64,000 nt of DNA from Candidatus Poribacteria bacterium (GTDB lineage: Bacteria > Poribacteria > WGA-4E > WGA-3G). The position numbers were made by a program, and so were the translations under genes. The notes beneath the pieces are model-generated. The model searched no databases and was not told where the DNA came from. It saw only the letters and a list, made by a program, of their open reading frames with translations. The stretch spans positions 16,947 to 80,946 of the forward strand of contig JAJDUH010000071.1 in NCBI GenBank assembly GCA_022826805.1, in the 5' to 3' direction. This document shows, in pieces, positions 10,200 through 21,400 of this stretch. How positions within the stretch are numbered: position 1 is the stretch's first letter; every line of letters begins with the position of its first letter.

Positions 10200-10988
10200 A
10201 TGTCTAACGAGGACAAAAATGTGCGTTATATCAAACACCTAATCTTTTTATGTTTGCTGATTGGGAGTATTGCTGTAAATGGTGCCGCCACCTCTCTTGT
10301 TGAGAGTGAGAATCTCTCGCCTCAACCGTTACAGATTGGTGAAAAACTAACCTATGATATTAGTTGGAAAAAATTACCTGCTGGAACAAGAACAGACTGG
10401 ATCGCTAAAGAGGAAACGTTAAATGGGGAATCTGTTTATCATATCCGTTCTGAAATGAAAACCCGAGCACTCTTCAGATTCTATAGTTTCCGTAATCAGC
10501 AAGAGACATACCTAAATCCTTCTACCCTCTCTCCTGTCCATTTTCGGAACCAGGTACAAGATCGGAAATATCGTGCCACCGTTGTGGTTGATTTCCGAGA
10601 GGGCGAAGCAGAATATAAAAAAACTTCCCAGCGCAATCCGAAGTCGGCTCAGAAACACGAGGTGAAAACGCTAACAATGCCAGCTGGTACACAAGATGAA
10701 CTATCGACGCTCTATTTTCTACGTTCTAAACACCTCGCACTCGGTAAAACGTATTTTTTCCCGCTCCTTGTGAAGGGAAAAGTACAGAAGGTCACGCTCA
10801 CCGTTGAGCGCACGGAGTTTGTTAAGAATAAGGCACTCGGCAGAGTTAGGACGCTCGTGTTGCGGACCTCGAAAGGTGATCGTTTCTGGCTTACGGACGA
10901 TAAACGGCGGCTACCAGTCAAGATGGAAGCAGAAAGCAAAATAGGGCCACTCAAAGCCGTTTTAAGGAATGTTGAGTTTGCAAACTAA
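10200..10988 (+). CDS. DUF3108-family periplasmic/secreted protein
   Basis: LQIGEKLTYDISWKKLPAGT, followed by predicted beta-rich sequence typical of DUF3108. Confidence 0.75.
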   Translation: MSNEDKNVRYIKHLIFLCLLIGSIAVNGAATSLVESENLSPQPLQIGEKLTYDISWKKLPAGTRTDWIAKEETLNGESVYHIRSEMKTRALFRFYSFRNQQETYLNPSTLSPVHFRNQVQDRKYRATVVVDFREGEAEYKKTSQRNPKSAQKHEVKTLTMPAGTQDELSTLYFLRSKHLALGKTYFFPLLVKGKVQKVTLTVERTEFVKNKALGRVRTLVLRTSKGDRFWLTDDKRRLPVKMEAESKIGPLKAVLRNVEFAN

Positions 10989-11130
10989 GTCCGTAATAAA
11001 ATTTTGTAGCCCAATAGGAGACCCACCCGTTCCTCGATAGGGGAAAGTTTCCTAAACGGGCTCTCTACGCGAGGTCTCCAATTTATCTTAAAAATGGTAG
11101 CCGGGATTTCCAACCTTGCCCGCTTTGAGT

Positions 11131-11162
11131 CGTAGGTTGGGTTGCGCGCAGCGAAACCCAAC
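11131..11162. repeat. compact GTAGGTTGGGTTG repeat unit
   Basis: CGTAGGTTGGGTTGCGCGCAGCGAAACCCAAC; related ends at 47344-47612, 48793 and 51278. Confidence 0.65.
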
Positions 11163-11196
11163 ATCTGCCAGACTGACGACTGGTAACTGACAACTT

Positions 11197-14100
11197 ATGA
11201 TAGAACTTTTACGTAAAACGGATAATTATCAGACGCTTGTGTCACGTCTTAAAGACGGTCAGAAGCTCCCGTGGCTCAGAGGATTGGCGAACGCGTCTAC
11301 TGCCTATCTTTTAGCAACGCTAATTGATGATTTCCCAGAAAGATCTTTCCTAATTGTGCTGCCTTCACAGCGTGAAGCCGAACAGATACTTGAAGAGATC
11401 TGCACGTATCAGGCATATCCTGCTTTGGACATTACACCGATGTCTGATGCGTATCCAGAACTTAATCTTTTCCCAGGATGGCATCGCAAATTCATTGAGG
11501 GGATTGCACCACCCAAAAATATCGTCGCAGATCGGATGCGATGTCTTGATCGCTTGCTCCATCAAAAACGGAGCGTCGTTGTCACGACAAGCCAAGCCAT
11601 GCTTTACAAGCTGCCCTCGCGAACACGTTTGGCTGCCGCCTGTCGTGTCCTTAATCTCGGCGACGAGATTGATCCAGACGACATTGCAGTCATGCTAATG
11701 TGTGGTGGGTACCAGAACGTTGAACTCGTAGAAGTCAAAGGTGAATTTGCGCGCAGAGGCGATATTTTAGATGTCTATCCACTTACCGCTGATGCTCCCA
11801 TACGCATCGAATTTTTTGGAGATGAACTGGATGCAATCCGGGCATTTGATCCAGTTTCGCAACGTTCAACGGAATCTCTTGAATCCGTGACACTCACGCC
11901 CCTCCGCGAAATCTTTTCTATTGAGATGTCCATAGATTATTGGCGAACACAAACGGATGCTCTCATTCGGGAAGGGGCAACACCCCAACTAAAAAATGCT
12001 ATTTGGGAAATGACACAGCACCTAACAGAAAGCGCATCTTCTCACTATGGACTTGCCAGTTGTGACTTAAATAACGAAATTGATGCATTCTTGTCGATGC
12101 TTACTTCGGAAACCGAACTCCTCACAGATTACCTGTCTGATGACACGATTATCTGCTTGATTGAACCGCAGTGGCAGAAGCGGGAAGCAGTGCACATGCA
12201 CGAGCAGATGCAGGAATCCTATAAACAAAAACTTGATGAATCTCATTTCGTCGTGCCACCCGATAAACTCTTGGTACCCTTTGAAACGCTTACTGCTCAA
12301 ATCGAGAAGTATCCAATCATCTCTTCGTCTTTAGCACCTCCGCGTGAAATCACAGACAACAAATTCGTCCCACTGCCTTTTGAAATGAAGCCGCTCGCGT
12401 TACCATCTGGGAACTATCAAACGGTTATTAATCAGATGAAAACATGGACCCAGCAAGGACATCAAGTTCATCTCTTCTGTGAAACCCCACAGCAATCCAA
12501 GCGGGTGTCTGAAATTTTAGCCGAACGCGAGCTGCTGCCACCGGATATTGACATCAGTGTAGGGGCAATCAGTCAAGGATTTCTCAATGAATCGCTGAAT
12601 CTTGTTGTCATTTCTGAAGATGAACTTTTTGGAAATCGTCAGCACCGTCCAATTCGGCGTCGCTCTACCACAGATGGAACACCGATTCTCAGTCTTATTG
12701 ATCTCAAGCCTGGAGACTATGTTGTTCACATCTCGCACGGTATTGCTATTTATGATGGCATACGTCGGTTGGATATTGATGGCAAGTCGCAAGATTTTTT
12801 GATTCTCAAATACAGCGCAGACGATATCCTCTACGTGCCTACTTATCAAGTCGATCTCGTCCAAAAGTACATCGGTAGCAAGAATGAAGCATACAAACCA
12901 CGCCTTGATCGTCTCGGCGGCGTCGCTTGGCAGCGCCGAAAGGGACGTGTCAAAGCATCAATACAGGAAATGGCGGATGAACTCCTTAAGTTGTATGCGC
13001 TCCGACAGGCACGAACAGGGTATAGTTTCCCTGCTGAAATCCCTTGGCAAACCGAGTTTGAAGCCCTCTTTCCTTATCAGGAAACCAATGACCAACTCCA
13101 AGCCATCGAAGACGTTAAAACAGATATGGAAAGTGAACGACCGATGGATAGGCTTGTATGTGGTGACGTTGGATACGGAAAGACAGAGGTTGCTCTCCGT
13201 GCAGCCTTTAAAGCCGTCATGTCAGAAAAGCAGGTCGCGATTCTCGTTCCAACAACTATTCTCGCACTCCAGCACTACGATACCTTTGAAAAACGTTTTC
13301 AATCTTTCCCTGTCCATGTCGAAATGCTAAACCGGTTCCGGACACCGAAGAAGGTAAAGCAGATTAAGGAAGGATTGGCAGAAGGTACTGTAGACATCGT
13401 TATTGGCACCCACAGCCTCCTCTCCAAAACGGTAAAGTTTGACAATCTCGGACTCCTTGTAGTTGATGAGGAGCATCGTTTTGGTGTTAAACACAAAGAG
13501 AAAATCAAACAGTTCAAAGAAACCATTGATGTGCTTACGTTGACTGCTACCCCGATTCCCCGCACGCTCCACATGTCACTCGTCGGTATTCGGGATTTCA
13601 GCGTTATCAATACACCGCCAGCAGATCGATTGCCGATTCAGACCCAGGTCATGCCTTACGACTCCGAGATTATTCGAAACGCTATCACCGCAGAATTAAG
13701 TCGCGATGGACAGGTGTTCTTTGTTCACAATCGTGTTCAGGATATCCAGAGTATTGCATTGGCTGTTCAGCAACTCGTACCCGAGGCACGCGTCGCTGTC
13801 GCACATGGGCAGATGCCAGAACGGGAATTGGAATCCGTTATGCTTGAGTTTGTCCGCCACAAACACGATATCCTCGTCTGTACAATGATTATTGAATCAG
13901 GACTGGATATACCCAATGTTAATACGATCCTAATTAATCGGGCAGATGCGCTCGGTTTGGCGCAACTCTATCAGTTACGTGGACGAGTCGGCAGAGCTAC
14001 CGCGCAGGCTTACGGATATCTGTTCTATCCGCAGCATCACGCGATTACAGAAGGCGCACAGAAGCGACTCCGAGTTATTGAGGAATTCACCGACCTCGGT

Positions 14101-14700
14101 TCGGGTTTTAAAATAGCGCTTCGAGATCTCGAGATTCGCGGGACAGGGAATATCCTTGGGGCTGAACAGCATGGACATATCGTTACCGTCGGCTATGAAC
14201 TTTATTGTAAACTCCTTGAAGAAGCAGTAATGGCACTAAAGGGTGAAAAGGTCGAGGAGACTGTCGAGACACGCATCAGTTTGCCTATTGAGGCGTATCT
14301 CCCCGACGACTACGTGCCAGACAGCCGCCAAAAGGTCTCTGTCTACAAAAAAATTGCTGGACTAAAAGACAGTGATGCAATCATGGAACTCCGCGAGGAA
14401 CTTCAAGACCGCTACGGCTCTATTCCTGAACCCGTTGAAATGTTGCTTGAAGTTGCAAGCCTTAAGCAGCTCAGTAACCGCTTGGGTATCACCGCTGTTG
14501 TTGCTGGAAAGGAACAAGTGAAGGTTACATTTGAGGAACAAAACCCACGAATTAATGTGAAGAAATTTGTTGAAATAGTACACCAAAATAAGAACCTTCA
14601 GTTGCAACCACCCGCGCAACTCAGAATTCGCATGCCAGGGATGACTGGCGCAAATATGTTAACCGAACTGCAGCAAACTTTGCAGTTGTTTATTGAATAA
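11197..14700 (+). CDS. mfd: transcription-repair coupling factor Mfd
   Basis: UvrB-like N-terminus, CarD/RID region (LKPGDYVVHISHGIAIYDGI), helicase motifs GDVGYGKTEVALRAAFKA, DEEHRFGVKHKE, TATPIPRTLHMS, QLRGRVGR. Confidence 0.98.
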   Translation: MIELLRKTDNYQTLVSRLKDGQKLPWLRGLANASTAYLLATLIDDFPERSFLIVLPSQREAEQILEEICTYQAYPALDITPMSDAYPELNLFPGWHRKFIEGIAPPKNIVADRMRCLDRLLHQKRSVVVTTSQAMLYKLPSRTRLAAACRVLNLGDEIDPDDIAVMLMCGGYQNVELVEVKGEFARRGDILDVYPLTADAPIRIEFFGDELDAIRAFDPVSQRSTESLESVTLTPLREIFSIEMSIDYWRTQTDALIREGATPQLKNAIWEMTQHLTESASSHYGLASCDLNNEIDAFLSMLTSETELLTDYLSDDTIICLIEPQWQKREAVHMHEQMQESYKQKLDESHFVVPPDKLLVPFETLTAQIEKYPIISSSLAPPREITDNKFVPLPFEMKPLALPSGNYQTVINQMKTWTQQGHQVHLFCETPQQSKRVSEILAERELLPPDIDISVGAISQGFLNESLNLVVISEDELFGNRQHRPIRRRSTTDGTPILSLIDLKPGDYVVHISHGIAIYDGIRRLDIDGKSQDFLILKYSADDILYVPTYQVDLVQKYIGSKNEAYKPRLDRLGGVAWQRRKGRVKASIQEMADELLKLYALRQARTGYSFPAEIPWQTEFEALFPYQETNDQLQAIEDVKTDMESERPMDRLVCGDVGYGKTEVALRAAFKAVMSEKQVAILVPTTILALQHYDTFEKRFQSFPVHVEMLNRFRTPKKVKQIKEGLAEGTVDIVIGTHSLLSKTVKFDNLGLLVVDEEHRFGVKHKEKIKQFKETIDVLTLTATPIPRTLHMSLVGIRDFSVINTPPADRLPIQTQVMPYDSEIIRNAITAELSRDGQVFFVHNRVQDIQSIALAVQQLVPEARVAVAHGQMPERELESVMLEFVRHKHDILVCTMIIESGLDIPNVNTILINRADALGLAQLYQLRGRVGRATAQAYGYLFYPQHHAITEGAQKRLRVIEEFTDLGSGFKIALRDLEIRGTGNILGAEQHGHIVTVGYELYCKLLEEAVMALKGEKVEETVETRISLPIEAYLPDDYVPDSRQKVSVYKKIAGLKDSDAIMELREELQDRYGSIPEPVEMLLEVASLKQLSNRLGITAVVAGKEQVKVTFEEQNPRINVKKFVEIVHQNKNLQLQPPAQLRIRMPGMTGANMLTELQQTLQLFIE

Positions 14701-14844
14701 GCGTAAAAGCGAAAGGTCAACGAAAAAGACGTGCTACGCGCGTTATCCAAAGCGCGTAAGCCCAACCAACGGACGGGCTGGGTATACGGAAAGGTCCTTC
14801 ATTTTCCAAACCGACCCGACCGAACCGCAAGGAACATTAAAAAT

Positions 14845-15816
14845 ATGAAAAAAACGATTACTATTTTTGTAATTGTCATTATGACCTGCCTACTCACATG
14901 GCGGTTTGTTCAGTCCGATGGTCATGAACAATCCATGCCGGCTGTGGACGAAAGCCAGGTAATTTTGGCAGCCTACAAATGGAACGACAAATCCTATGAG
15001 ATCTCGCTGGCAGACTTAAACGCCGCCATCGCTGAATTGCCTGTCTACCGGCAACAGAACTATGAGAACAGAGAGGATAAAGCCGAGTATCTCGAGGAAT
15101 TAATAGAGGAACGTCTCAAAATCCTACGGGCTACTGATGAAGGGTTTGATACGCTCCCTGAACACCTCAAGAAGCTCGAGGATTATACGCATCAGCTCAT
15201 GGTTGAGAAATTAACCGAGGCTGAAGTCGATGCCAAGGTCGTCTATACCGATGAAGAGCTCATGGCTTATTATCAAGAAAATCTCAGTGAGTATATTGAG
15301 GATGCCAAAGTTCGCGCAACCTGCATCTCACTCGACGATGAAGACCTTGCTTATGAAACGCTTGATGCTATCAAAGCTGGAAAGGATATCGTTGAGATGG
15401 CAAAGGAACTCTCCGAAGCTGGAAAACTTGCTTCTGGACCCGGCACTAATCGCGATGATCCCGGCAATACCTATTTCTTCTCGAAAGCCGCTTCCGCGCG
15501 TTGGTCAGAATTCATTGAAGCCGCCTTCGCGTTAGAGGTCGGCGAAATGACAGATGCTGTCTTTGAAACCGAGGTTAACGACGCAGTCTTCTACCTCATC
15601 TTCCGTAAAGAGGAACATCAGCCTGACCGTCAGCAGGAATTCGAGGAAGTTAAAGATGATATTGTACGGACCATTGAACGCGAAAAGAAGCGGGAACGTA
15701 TCAACGAGTGGGTCGAAGAAATCTCGGCAAGAGGCAAACTGCAGACCTATCCTGAAAATATTCCAGAGCCACCGCAACCTGAAGAAGAAGCGGAGACCGA
15801 GGCGTCAGACGAATAG
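14845..15816 (+). CDS. SurA/PpiC-like periplasmic peptidyl-prolyl isomerase family protein (paralog 1)
   Basis: In-frame ATG at 14845 begins a signal-like MKKTITIFVIVIMTCLL. SurA_N-like helices and a rotamase-like region. The ORF extends upstream to 14731. Confidence 0.75.
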   Translation: MKKTITIFVIVIMTCLLTWRFVQSDGHEQSMPAVDESQVILAAYKWNDKSYEISLADLNAAIAELPVYRQQNYENREDKAEYLEELIEERLKILRATDEGFDTLPEHLKKLEDYTHQLMVEKLTEAEVDAKVVYTDEELMAYYQENLSEYIEDAKVRATCISLDDEDLAYETLDAIKAGKDIVEMAKELSEAGKLASGPGTNRDDPGNTYFFSKAASARWSEFIEAAFALEVGEMTDAVFETEVNDAVFYLIFRKEEHQPDRQQEFEEVKDDIVRTIEREKKRERINEWVEEISARGKLQTYPENIPEPPQPEEEAETEASDE

Positions 15817-15886
15817 TCTATTCCCATTTTGTGGAAGCAACCTCCAGTTCTAAAACTGGGCGGAGAAAAGGAGTTAGAATAAAATA

Positions 15887-16957
15887 ATGCTCACAAGAAT
15901 GATAACCTTCATGGGCAAAATGGATAACCGAAATCCGAAGTCAGCCCATAGCAATCAGCGTACGGGACAGAAGCAATTCTCGGTTATCTCCCTACTTTTA
16001 CTCGCGGTTATTGCTATACACCCCGTCTTCTACAGTTGTGGGGACAAGGCAATCGGTGCCGATGGCACTGTCATCGCAGAATTTGAATGGAACGGCAAGC
16101 AGCACATCACGCTTGAAGAGATGCAGCAAGAGATTAGCGAACTTCCAGAATACAAGCAGCGGCAGTATCAGGACAAAGAGGGCTTGGAAACCTATATGCT
16201 CCTTATGGCGGAGAGCCGCTTGATTCTTAACCTCGCTCGCGACCAAGGACTCAATGAAGATCCGGAAATTCTCAAGAAGGTCCAAGACTATCTCCATGAG
16301 TTGATGGTTAAGAAAATTACCGCTCAGGAAATTGACGATAAACTTGCTTTGAACGAGCAGGACCACCTCGAATACTACGAAGCGCATAAGGAAGACTACG
16401 TCCGTCCTGAACAGGTCAGGCTTATGTGTATTACCCTTACCGATAAGGTGCGAGCAGACGAAACTTACGCCCAAATCACAGGCGGAAGAGACATAGCCGA
16501 AGTCGCTCAGGAACTTTCCGACAAGGGTGAACTCGTCGGCCCCGGTGCAAATCCTGCCAGCCCTGGCGATACCGACTATATCAGTCGAGAATCCTTTCCA
16601 GCTGGAACCGAACCTTTCTTAGATGCAGCCTTCGCCGCTGAGATCGGCGCGATGCATGATGGTGTTATTGAAGTTGATGTCCAAGGACAGATGTACTACA
16701 TGATGTTCCGCAAGGATGAAGCGCGTGATGCTTATCAGAAGCCTTTTGATGAAGAGGACGTCCGTAGAAATGTAGAACGCAAGGTTGAGCGCGAAAAACG
16801 GCAGGCACTCATGGATGAGTGGATTCGCCAGCTCCGCGAGCGTGCTGAAGTCAAAACCTATATCGATCGCATTCCAGAGGCACCCTCCGAGGAGGAAGCG
16901 GCTGAGGATGAACCCAAAGCAGAAGAAACACCTGCTGAGGGAGAACCTGAAGAATAG
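15887..16957 (+). CDS. SurA/PpiC-like periplasmic peptidyl-prolyl isomerase family protein (paralog 2)
   Basis: Same architecture as 14845..15816, including ELPEYKQRQYQDKE / ELPVYRQQNYENRE. Confidence 0.75.
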   Translation: MLTRMITFMGKMDNRNPKSAHSNQRTGQKQFSVISLLLLAVIAIHPVFYSCGDKAIGADGTVIAEFEWNGKQHITLEEMQQEISELPEYKQRQYQDKEGLETYMLLMAESRLILNLARDQGLNEDPEILKKVQDYLHELMVKKITAQEIDDKLALNEQDHLEYYEAHKEDYVRPEQVRLMCITLTDKVRADETYAQITGGRDIAEVAQELSDKGELVGPGANPASPGDTDYISRESFPAGTEPFLDAAFAAEIGAMHDGVIEVDVQGQMYYMMFRKDEARDAYQKPFDEEDVRRNVERKVEREKRQALMDEWIRQLRERAEVKTYIDRIPEAPSEEEAAEDEPKAEETPAEGEPEE

Positions 16958-17111
16958 TAGTTGGCGATTGGCGGCTTGCTGTTAGTAGTTGGTAGTCAGC
17001 AGTCAGTAAGAGGACTCTATTTTCTTAGAATGACTCTTCACCGGCTGCTGATAGCCATTTGTTATCTGCTAATTGCCAATTGCTAATCGCTATTCGCCTT
17101 AAATAGGAGGT

Positions 17112-18422
17112 ATGCACATGGTCTATAAAACGGCTGCCTATCTCACCATTTGTCTGCTGCTCATTACTTATGGGCTAACAACCGGCACTGCCCGCACTTT
17201 CGACAAAATCGTCGCTTACGTCAATGACGATATTGTAACCAAACGGGAACTCGATGTCTTAGTGAACCAGCGCGCAGTGGAACTTCAGCAGATTTATCGT
17301 TTTAGTGAACGAGAAGCACGCAGCGAAGCTGAACGACAACGCCAAGAACTCCTTGACCGTCTGATCCGTCAGATGCTGCTGTTGGAGGCAGCGCTAACAT
17401 TGAAAATCACTGTTAACGACGCAGAAGTCGAGCAGTACATCCAGGAATTTAAAAATAGATACCAGATTGCAACCGACCAGGAATTCAAAGAACAATTAAA
17501 TAAAGAGGGTATGACGCTCGTCGCTTTTCGTGAACAAGCAGAACGCAATCTTAAAGCCGAGAAACTTGTGATGGGGAGAATTGTCCCTCGATTGCAGGTG
17601 CGGGACAGCGAGATCCAAACATTTTTTGAGGAGAATCGAGATCAATTGCCCGTTAAATCCGATAAAGTGGATCTGCGGCACATCTTTATCGCTTTTGAAC
17701 CGACCCAAGTTGATCGGGATACGGCTTACAGCAACGTTAAGAAAGTTCGCAACGAAGTCTTAACGGAGGGTGCTGATTTTGAAGATATCGCGAAGCGTTA
17801 CACTTCAGAGCAAAACCCTACTTCACAGGCTGGGATCCTCATAGAAGCTACCACTGATGAACTCAGCAGATTTCCGAACATATTTCAGGACGTACTAACA
17901 AATTTAGCAGCCGGTGAGGTGAGTGAACCCATTGAAGGAAACGAAGGGCTCTACCTTTTTAAAGTTGAGACAAAAGACGATAAAATGACCGCCTTTCGTT
18001 ACCTCATCGTACCACTTGAAATTAGCTCGGAGGCGATGCAAGCCGCACGCCAGCGTAGCGTTGAGATTTTCAAAAAATTAGAAAACGGAGAAGATTTTAA
18101 TACACTCGCCAAGACAAATTCCGATGATACCGATACGCGAGAAAATGGAGGCTATCTTGGAGTTCGATCCTTATCCGATCTTAATCCCAATACCCGTAGA
18201 ATCATTGAACCTCTGGCAGCGGGTGCTTATAGTAATCCCCATGAAACCGAGTCTGGACTCCACATTTTCATGGTGGACGAGCGAAACAGTCCAGACCTCA
18301 CTGATGCTGAGAAGCGACAGATTATTTCTATACTCCGTCAGCAGCGCTTTCAGGAAGAATGGAACGCATACACCGACAGTCTCATCGCGAATGCTTACAT
18401 CGAAATTAAATTGAAAGAGTAA
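17112..18422 (+). CDS. surA: SurA-type peptidyl-prolyl cis-trans isomerase
   Basis: FDKIVAYVNDDIVTKRELDVLV N-terminal signature. Two parvulin regions (DLRHIFIAFEP; DTRENGGYLGVRSLSDLNP). Confidence 0.9.
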   Translation: MHMVYKTAAYLTICLLLITYGLTTGTARTFDKIVAYVNDDIVTKRELDVLVNQRAVELQQIYRFSEREARSEAERQRQELLDRLIRQMLLLEAALTLKITVNDAEVEQYIQEFKNRYQIATDQEFKEQLNKEGMTLVAFREQAERNLKAEKLVMGRIVPRLQVRDSEIQTFFEENRDQLPVKSDKVDLRHIFIAFEPTQVDRDTAYSNVKKVRNEVLTEGADFEDIAKRYTSEQNPTSQAGILIEATTDELSRFPNIFQDVLTNLAAGEVSEPIEGNEGLYLFKVETKDDKMTAFRYLIVPLEISSEAMQAARQRSVEIFKKLENGEDFNTLAKTNSDDTDTRENGGYLGVRSLSDLNPNTRRIIEPLAAGAYSNPHETESGLHIFMVDERNSPDLTDAEKRQIISILRQQRFQEEWNAYTDSLIANAYIEIKLKE

Positions 18423-18430
18423 GAAGATAC

Positions 18431-21400
18431 GTGAAAAAGAGCCAACCCGATTTGCCTACCTATAACCAACATCGATACTCCAAGAAAAGGTGCTTAGGTA
18501 CAGGAAATGCTGCATCGCGCCGACGCTCTGTTCTTGTAAATTTCCTTTCGATATCGCGCATAAGCGTCGGTATTTTAGCGGTTGTGTGTTTCTTCTCTCC
18601 GCTACAGGTGCTTATCGCACAGGAGGAACCACAACAGGAACAAGCACCCGCTCAAACACCTGCTGAAGAAACTCAGGAACCCGACGCTGCAGAAGGAACG
18701 CAAGAGGAAGCACCCGCTCAAACACCGGCTGACGGAACAACTCAGGAACCCGATGCTACAGAGGAAACAGAGGAAGAAGGATCCGTCTCTGAACGGTTGA
18801 ATCCAGAAACCGATGTCCCTGAAGAAGGCACGGTAATTGGTGATGGCGACAATGTGTCGATGGTGGATAATTTTGTTTCGCTTCACGGAAACGCCCTTGT
18901 TAAATTCGAGGATGTCATCCTGCGAGCCGACCACATCTGGGCTGATTTCGATGACAATCTCATGCGCGCTTCGGGGAATGTTCATCTGAAGGTCGGTGAT
19001 GAAGAAACCTACTCCGATGAACTCGTCTTCAATCTTGAAAACAAAAAGGGGATCGCCAGAGATGGATTTACGTATAGTGATCCTTGGTACTTTGGCGGCA
19101 GTGAGATCTTTAAGATAGAGGAAAATAAATCTTATGTCCGCGGCGCGACTTTAACGACCTGTTCCCTGGAACATCCGCACTACTATTTTAGCGTCACTGA
19201 AGTCATCGTTCGAATGAATGAGGAGCTAATTGCCAAGAACATTGTCTTACGCATTGGTGGATTTCCGCTCTTCTATTTTCCTGCTATTCGTCGAGATCTT
19301 CGTAAAGGAAAGATTGCCAAGATTATCGTCAAAGTCGGAACTGATAGTTATCAGGGCCCCTACCTCAGCATTATCCAACCGCTTGTACGCAAACGCCGCT
19401 ACGATGCAGCGCTCCTTTACGACAGAAGCGCGCGACGCGGACAAGGGGTCGGATTTGAAGGAAAGTATCGCTTTAATGATACAAAATTTCAAGAAATACA
19501 CATCCCTATTCCTCCTGATGCAACGCCGAATCAACGCACCAAATTGGAAGAGAAGGCGCAGGAATTACAAGACCGCCTCGACGGAGAATATGATCGTTAT
19601 TGGCTAAAGCAGCTTTTCCTTGAATATAAAATCACCGATGACGATGTAAAACGTGCTAAAGAGCGCGCCGAGGAAATCCGCACGCAGACCTTAGAGGAAG
19701 CCGCCGATTTCGCACAAATCGCACAAAGCAACTCTGACCACTCCGATACCCGCTACGAAGGCGGTGATATAGGGTTCCTTGTTCCCGGTGAAACCGATGA
19801 AGATGGTAACCCAAAACTCGATCCTGTGCTGGAGGAAGCCGCCTTCGCTTTACAAGAAGGCGAAATTAGTTCTGTCGTACAAACTGAATCCGCTTTTCAT
19901 ATCCTTAAGGCAGATCGTGTTATTGACGTTTACGGTGAACGTGAAGTCAAACTCCGTCGTATTGACATCAACATCACCGCAAGCGAAGAAACCGAAACGA
20001 TGCTTCGCGAATTAGCCGATGATCTGCTACTGCATGCCCATGAAGGTGAAACCTTTGAAGCACTTAAAGAACGTGCCGAGGTCCTCTCTGATTATGTTAA
20101 TACGACCCTAACCGAGATCAATGAAGGGGAAGGCATGATGCTAAATGAGATGGCGTCTTCTTGGCAATACTCCGTCAGACGTATGGAAAATCCTGGCGAT
20201 GTAACTGAACGCCGTCCGGTTTCCACACCAGAAGGATTATACATCTTTCAATTAATCGAAAAAGAGCAAACCCCTTCTTTTGAAGCACTCGCTGAAGGAT
20301 TCGAGGCGGAATGGGATGCTTTTTACGAAGACATAATGAATCCCGCACCAGAGGAGACAGATGAGGATACTGATACAGAAGAATCCAAATCCGGTGATGT
20401 AGAAGAAGATACTGATGCCCCACCTACAGTCCCGGAAGCGACACAGGCAATTGATACGACTGATACAGACACGGAAATTCAAAATGCCGAGGTAGTTACA
20501 CCAGAGGATGAACAAGAAGACGAGGCACAGGAAGAAATCCAAGAGACGGAAACAACTGAGAATCAAGAAGGTGTTGCACCTCAAGAGGAAACCCAAGAAG
20601 CAGAGGCAACTGAACCAGAAGGTGAACAAGAAAGTGAGTCCCAAGAAGGCACCGAAGACGCAGAAGCAGCTAAGTTAGAAGGTGAACAGGAAGGCGAGGC
20701 ACAGGACGAAGATGTAACCGACTCGGACGAAGAGGCCGAAGAAGAGGAAGCCGAAGAAGGTGTTTATAGGAAGCACGGCTTTCGCGGGAGGTGGGAAGAC
20801 CCGAGTGCCGTGGCTTCGGAAGCACAACGGTTATATGCCGGGGACCACAGTACGCGCCCCATTCGAACGAGTAAGTCATTTCGACTTATCAAAATTGATC
20901 GAAAGCGAGCATATCGAGGAGACATCTACCTCTACGGTGCTGACCGCTACTCTTACGAACGGCAGAACGCAACCCGGATCGGTAGAAGTTGGATTATGCG
21001 GTGGGCACATACCCAATCCTTCTTTACCCCTTGGGACAGCCGAGAAGCCGGCAGACGTCCTATCAGTTTTAACGGTAGGACAGAACTGCGCGCCCTTAAC
21101 TACAAAGAGGAATTGCAGCTCCCCGGTGAATCTACACTCAACACTTTCGGAATACTCACCTATGGTACTGCTTTCTCTGCATTTAGTCCACAGGATGTTG
21201 ATGAGGACGGCAATCTCAGGTTTTCGCGCGAAACTATCGGGGACTTCACTGGCAGGCTTGAAGTTCGGCACATTCACGATTTCACGGATGAAGGCACCCC
21301 GTCGTTGCAGAAACTCCCACAACTCACTTTGAACTTTTCACGGATGCGTCTGAGTGCTTTCCCGCTCTTTGAAACCCTCAACGACGGTATGCTATCCATC

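Noticed and set aside
10148-10200. tRNA-like segment (GGTGCTTAGCTCAGGTAGAG)
   Set aside because: Resembles a tRNA D-arm, but no T-arm TTCRANY or pairing acceptor stem could be found downstream.
15998-16474. 158-aa minus-strand ORF inside the second PPIase gene
   Set aside because: Antisense shadow of a well-supported coding frame; no recognisable domain.
16958-17100. Low-complexity GTTGGTAGTCAGCAGTCAGT intergenic sequence (also ~6235-6300, 8340-8460, 45570-45690)
   Set aside because: Looks like simple, decayed repeat DNA; no consistent unit or boundaries I can support as an element.
20252-20644. 130-aa hydrophobic minus-strand ORF
   Set aside because: Antisense of the Glu-rich linker of LptD; Phe/Leu-rich composition is a reverse-complement artefact of GAA/GAG codons.
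20760-21332. 190-aa plus-strand ORF inside lptD
   Set aside because: Alternate-frame shadow of the LptD barrel coding sequence; composition not protein-like.
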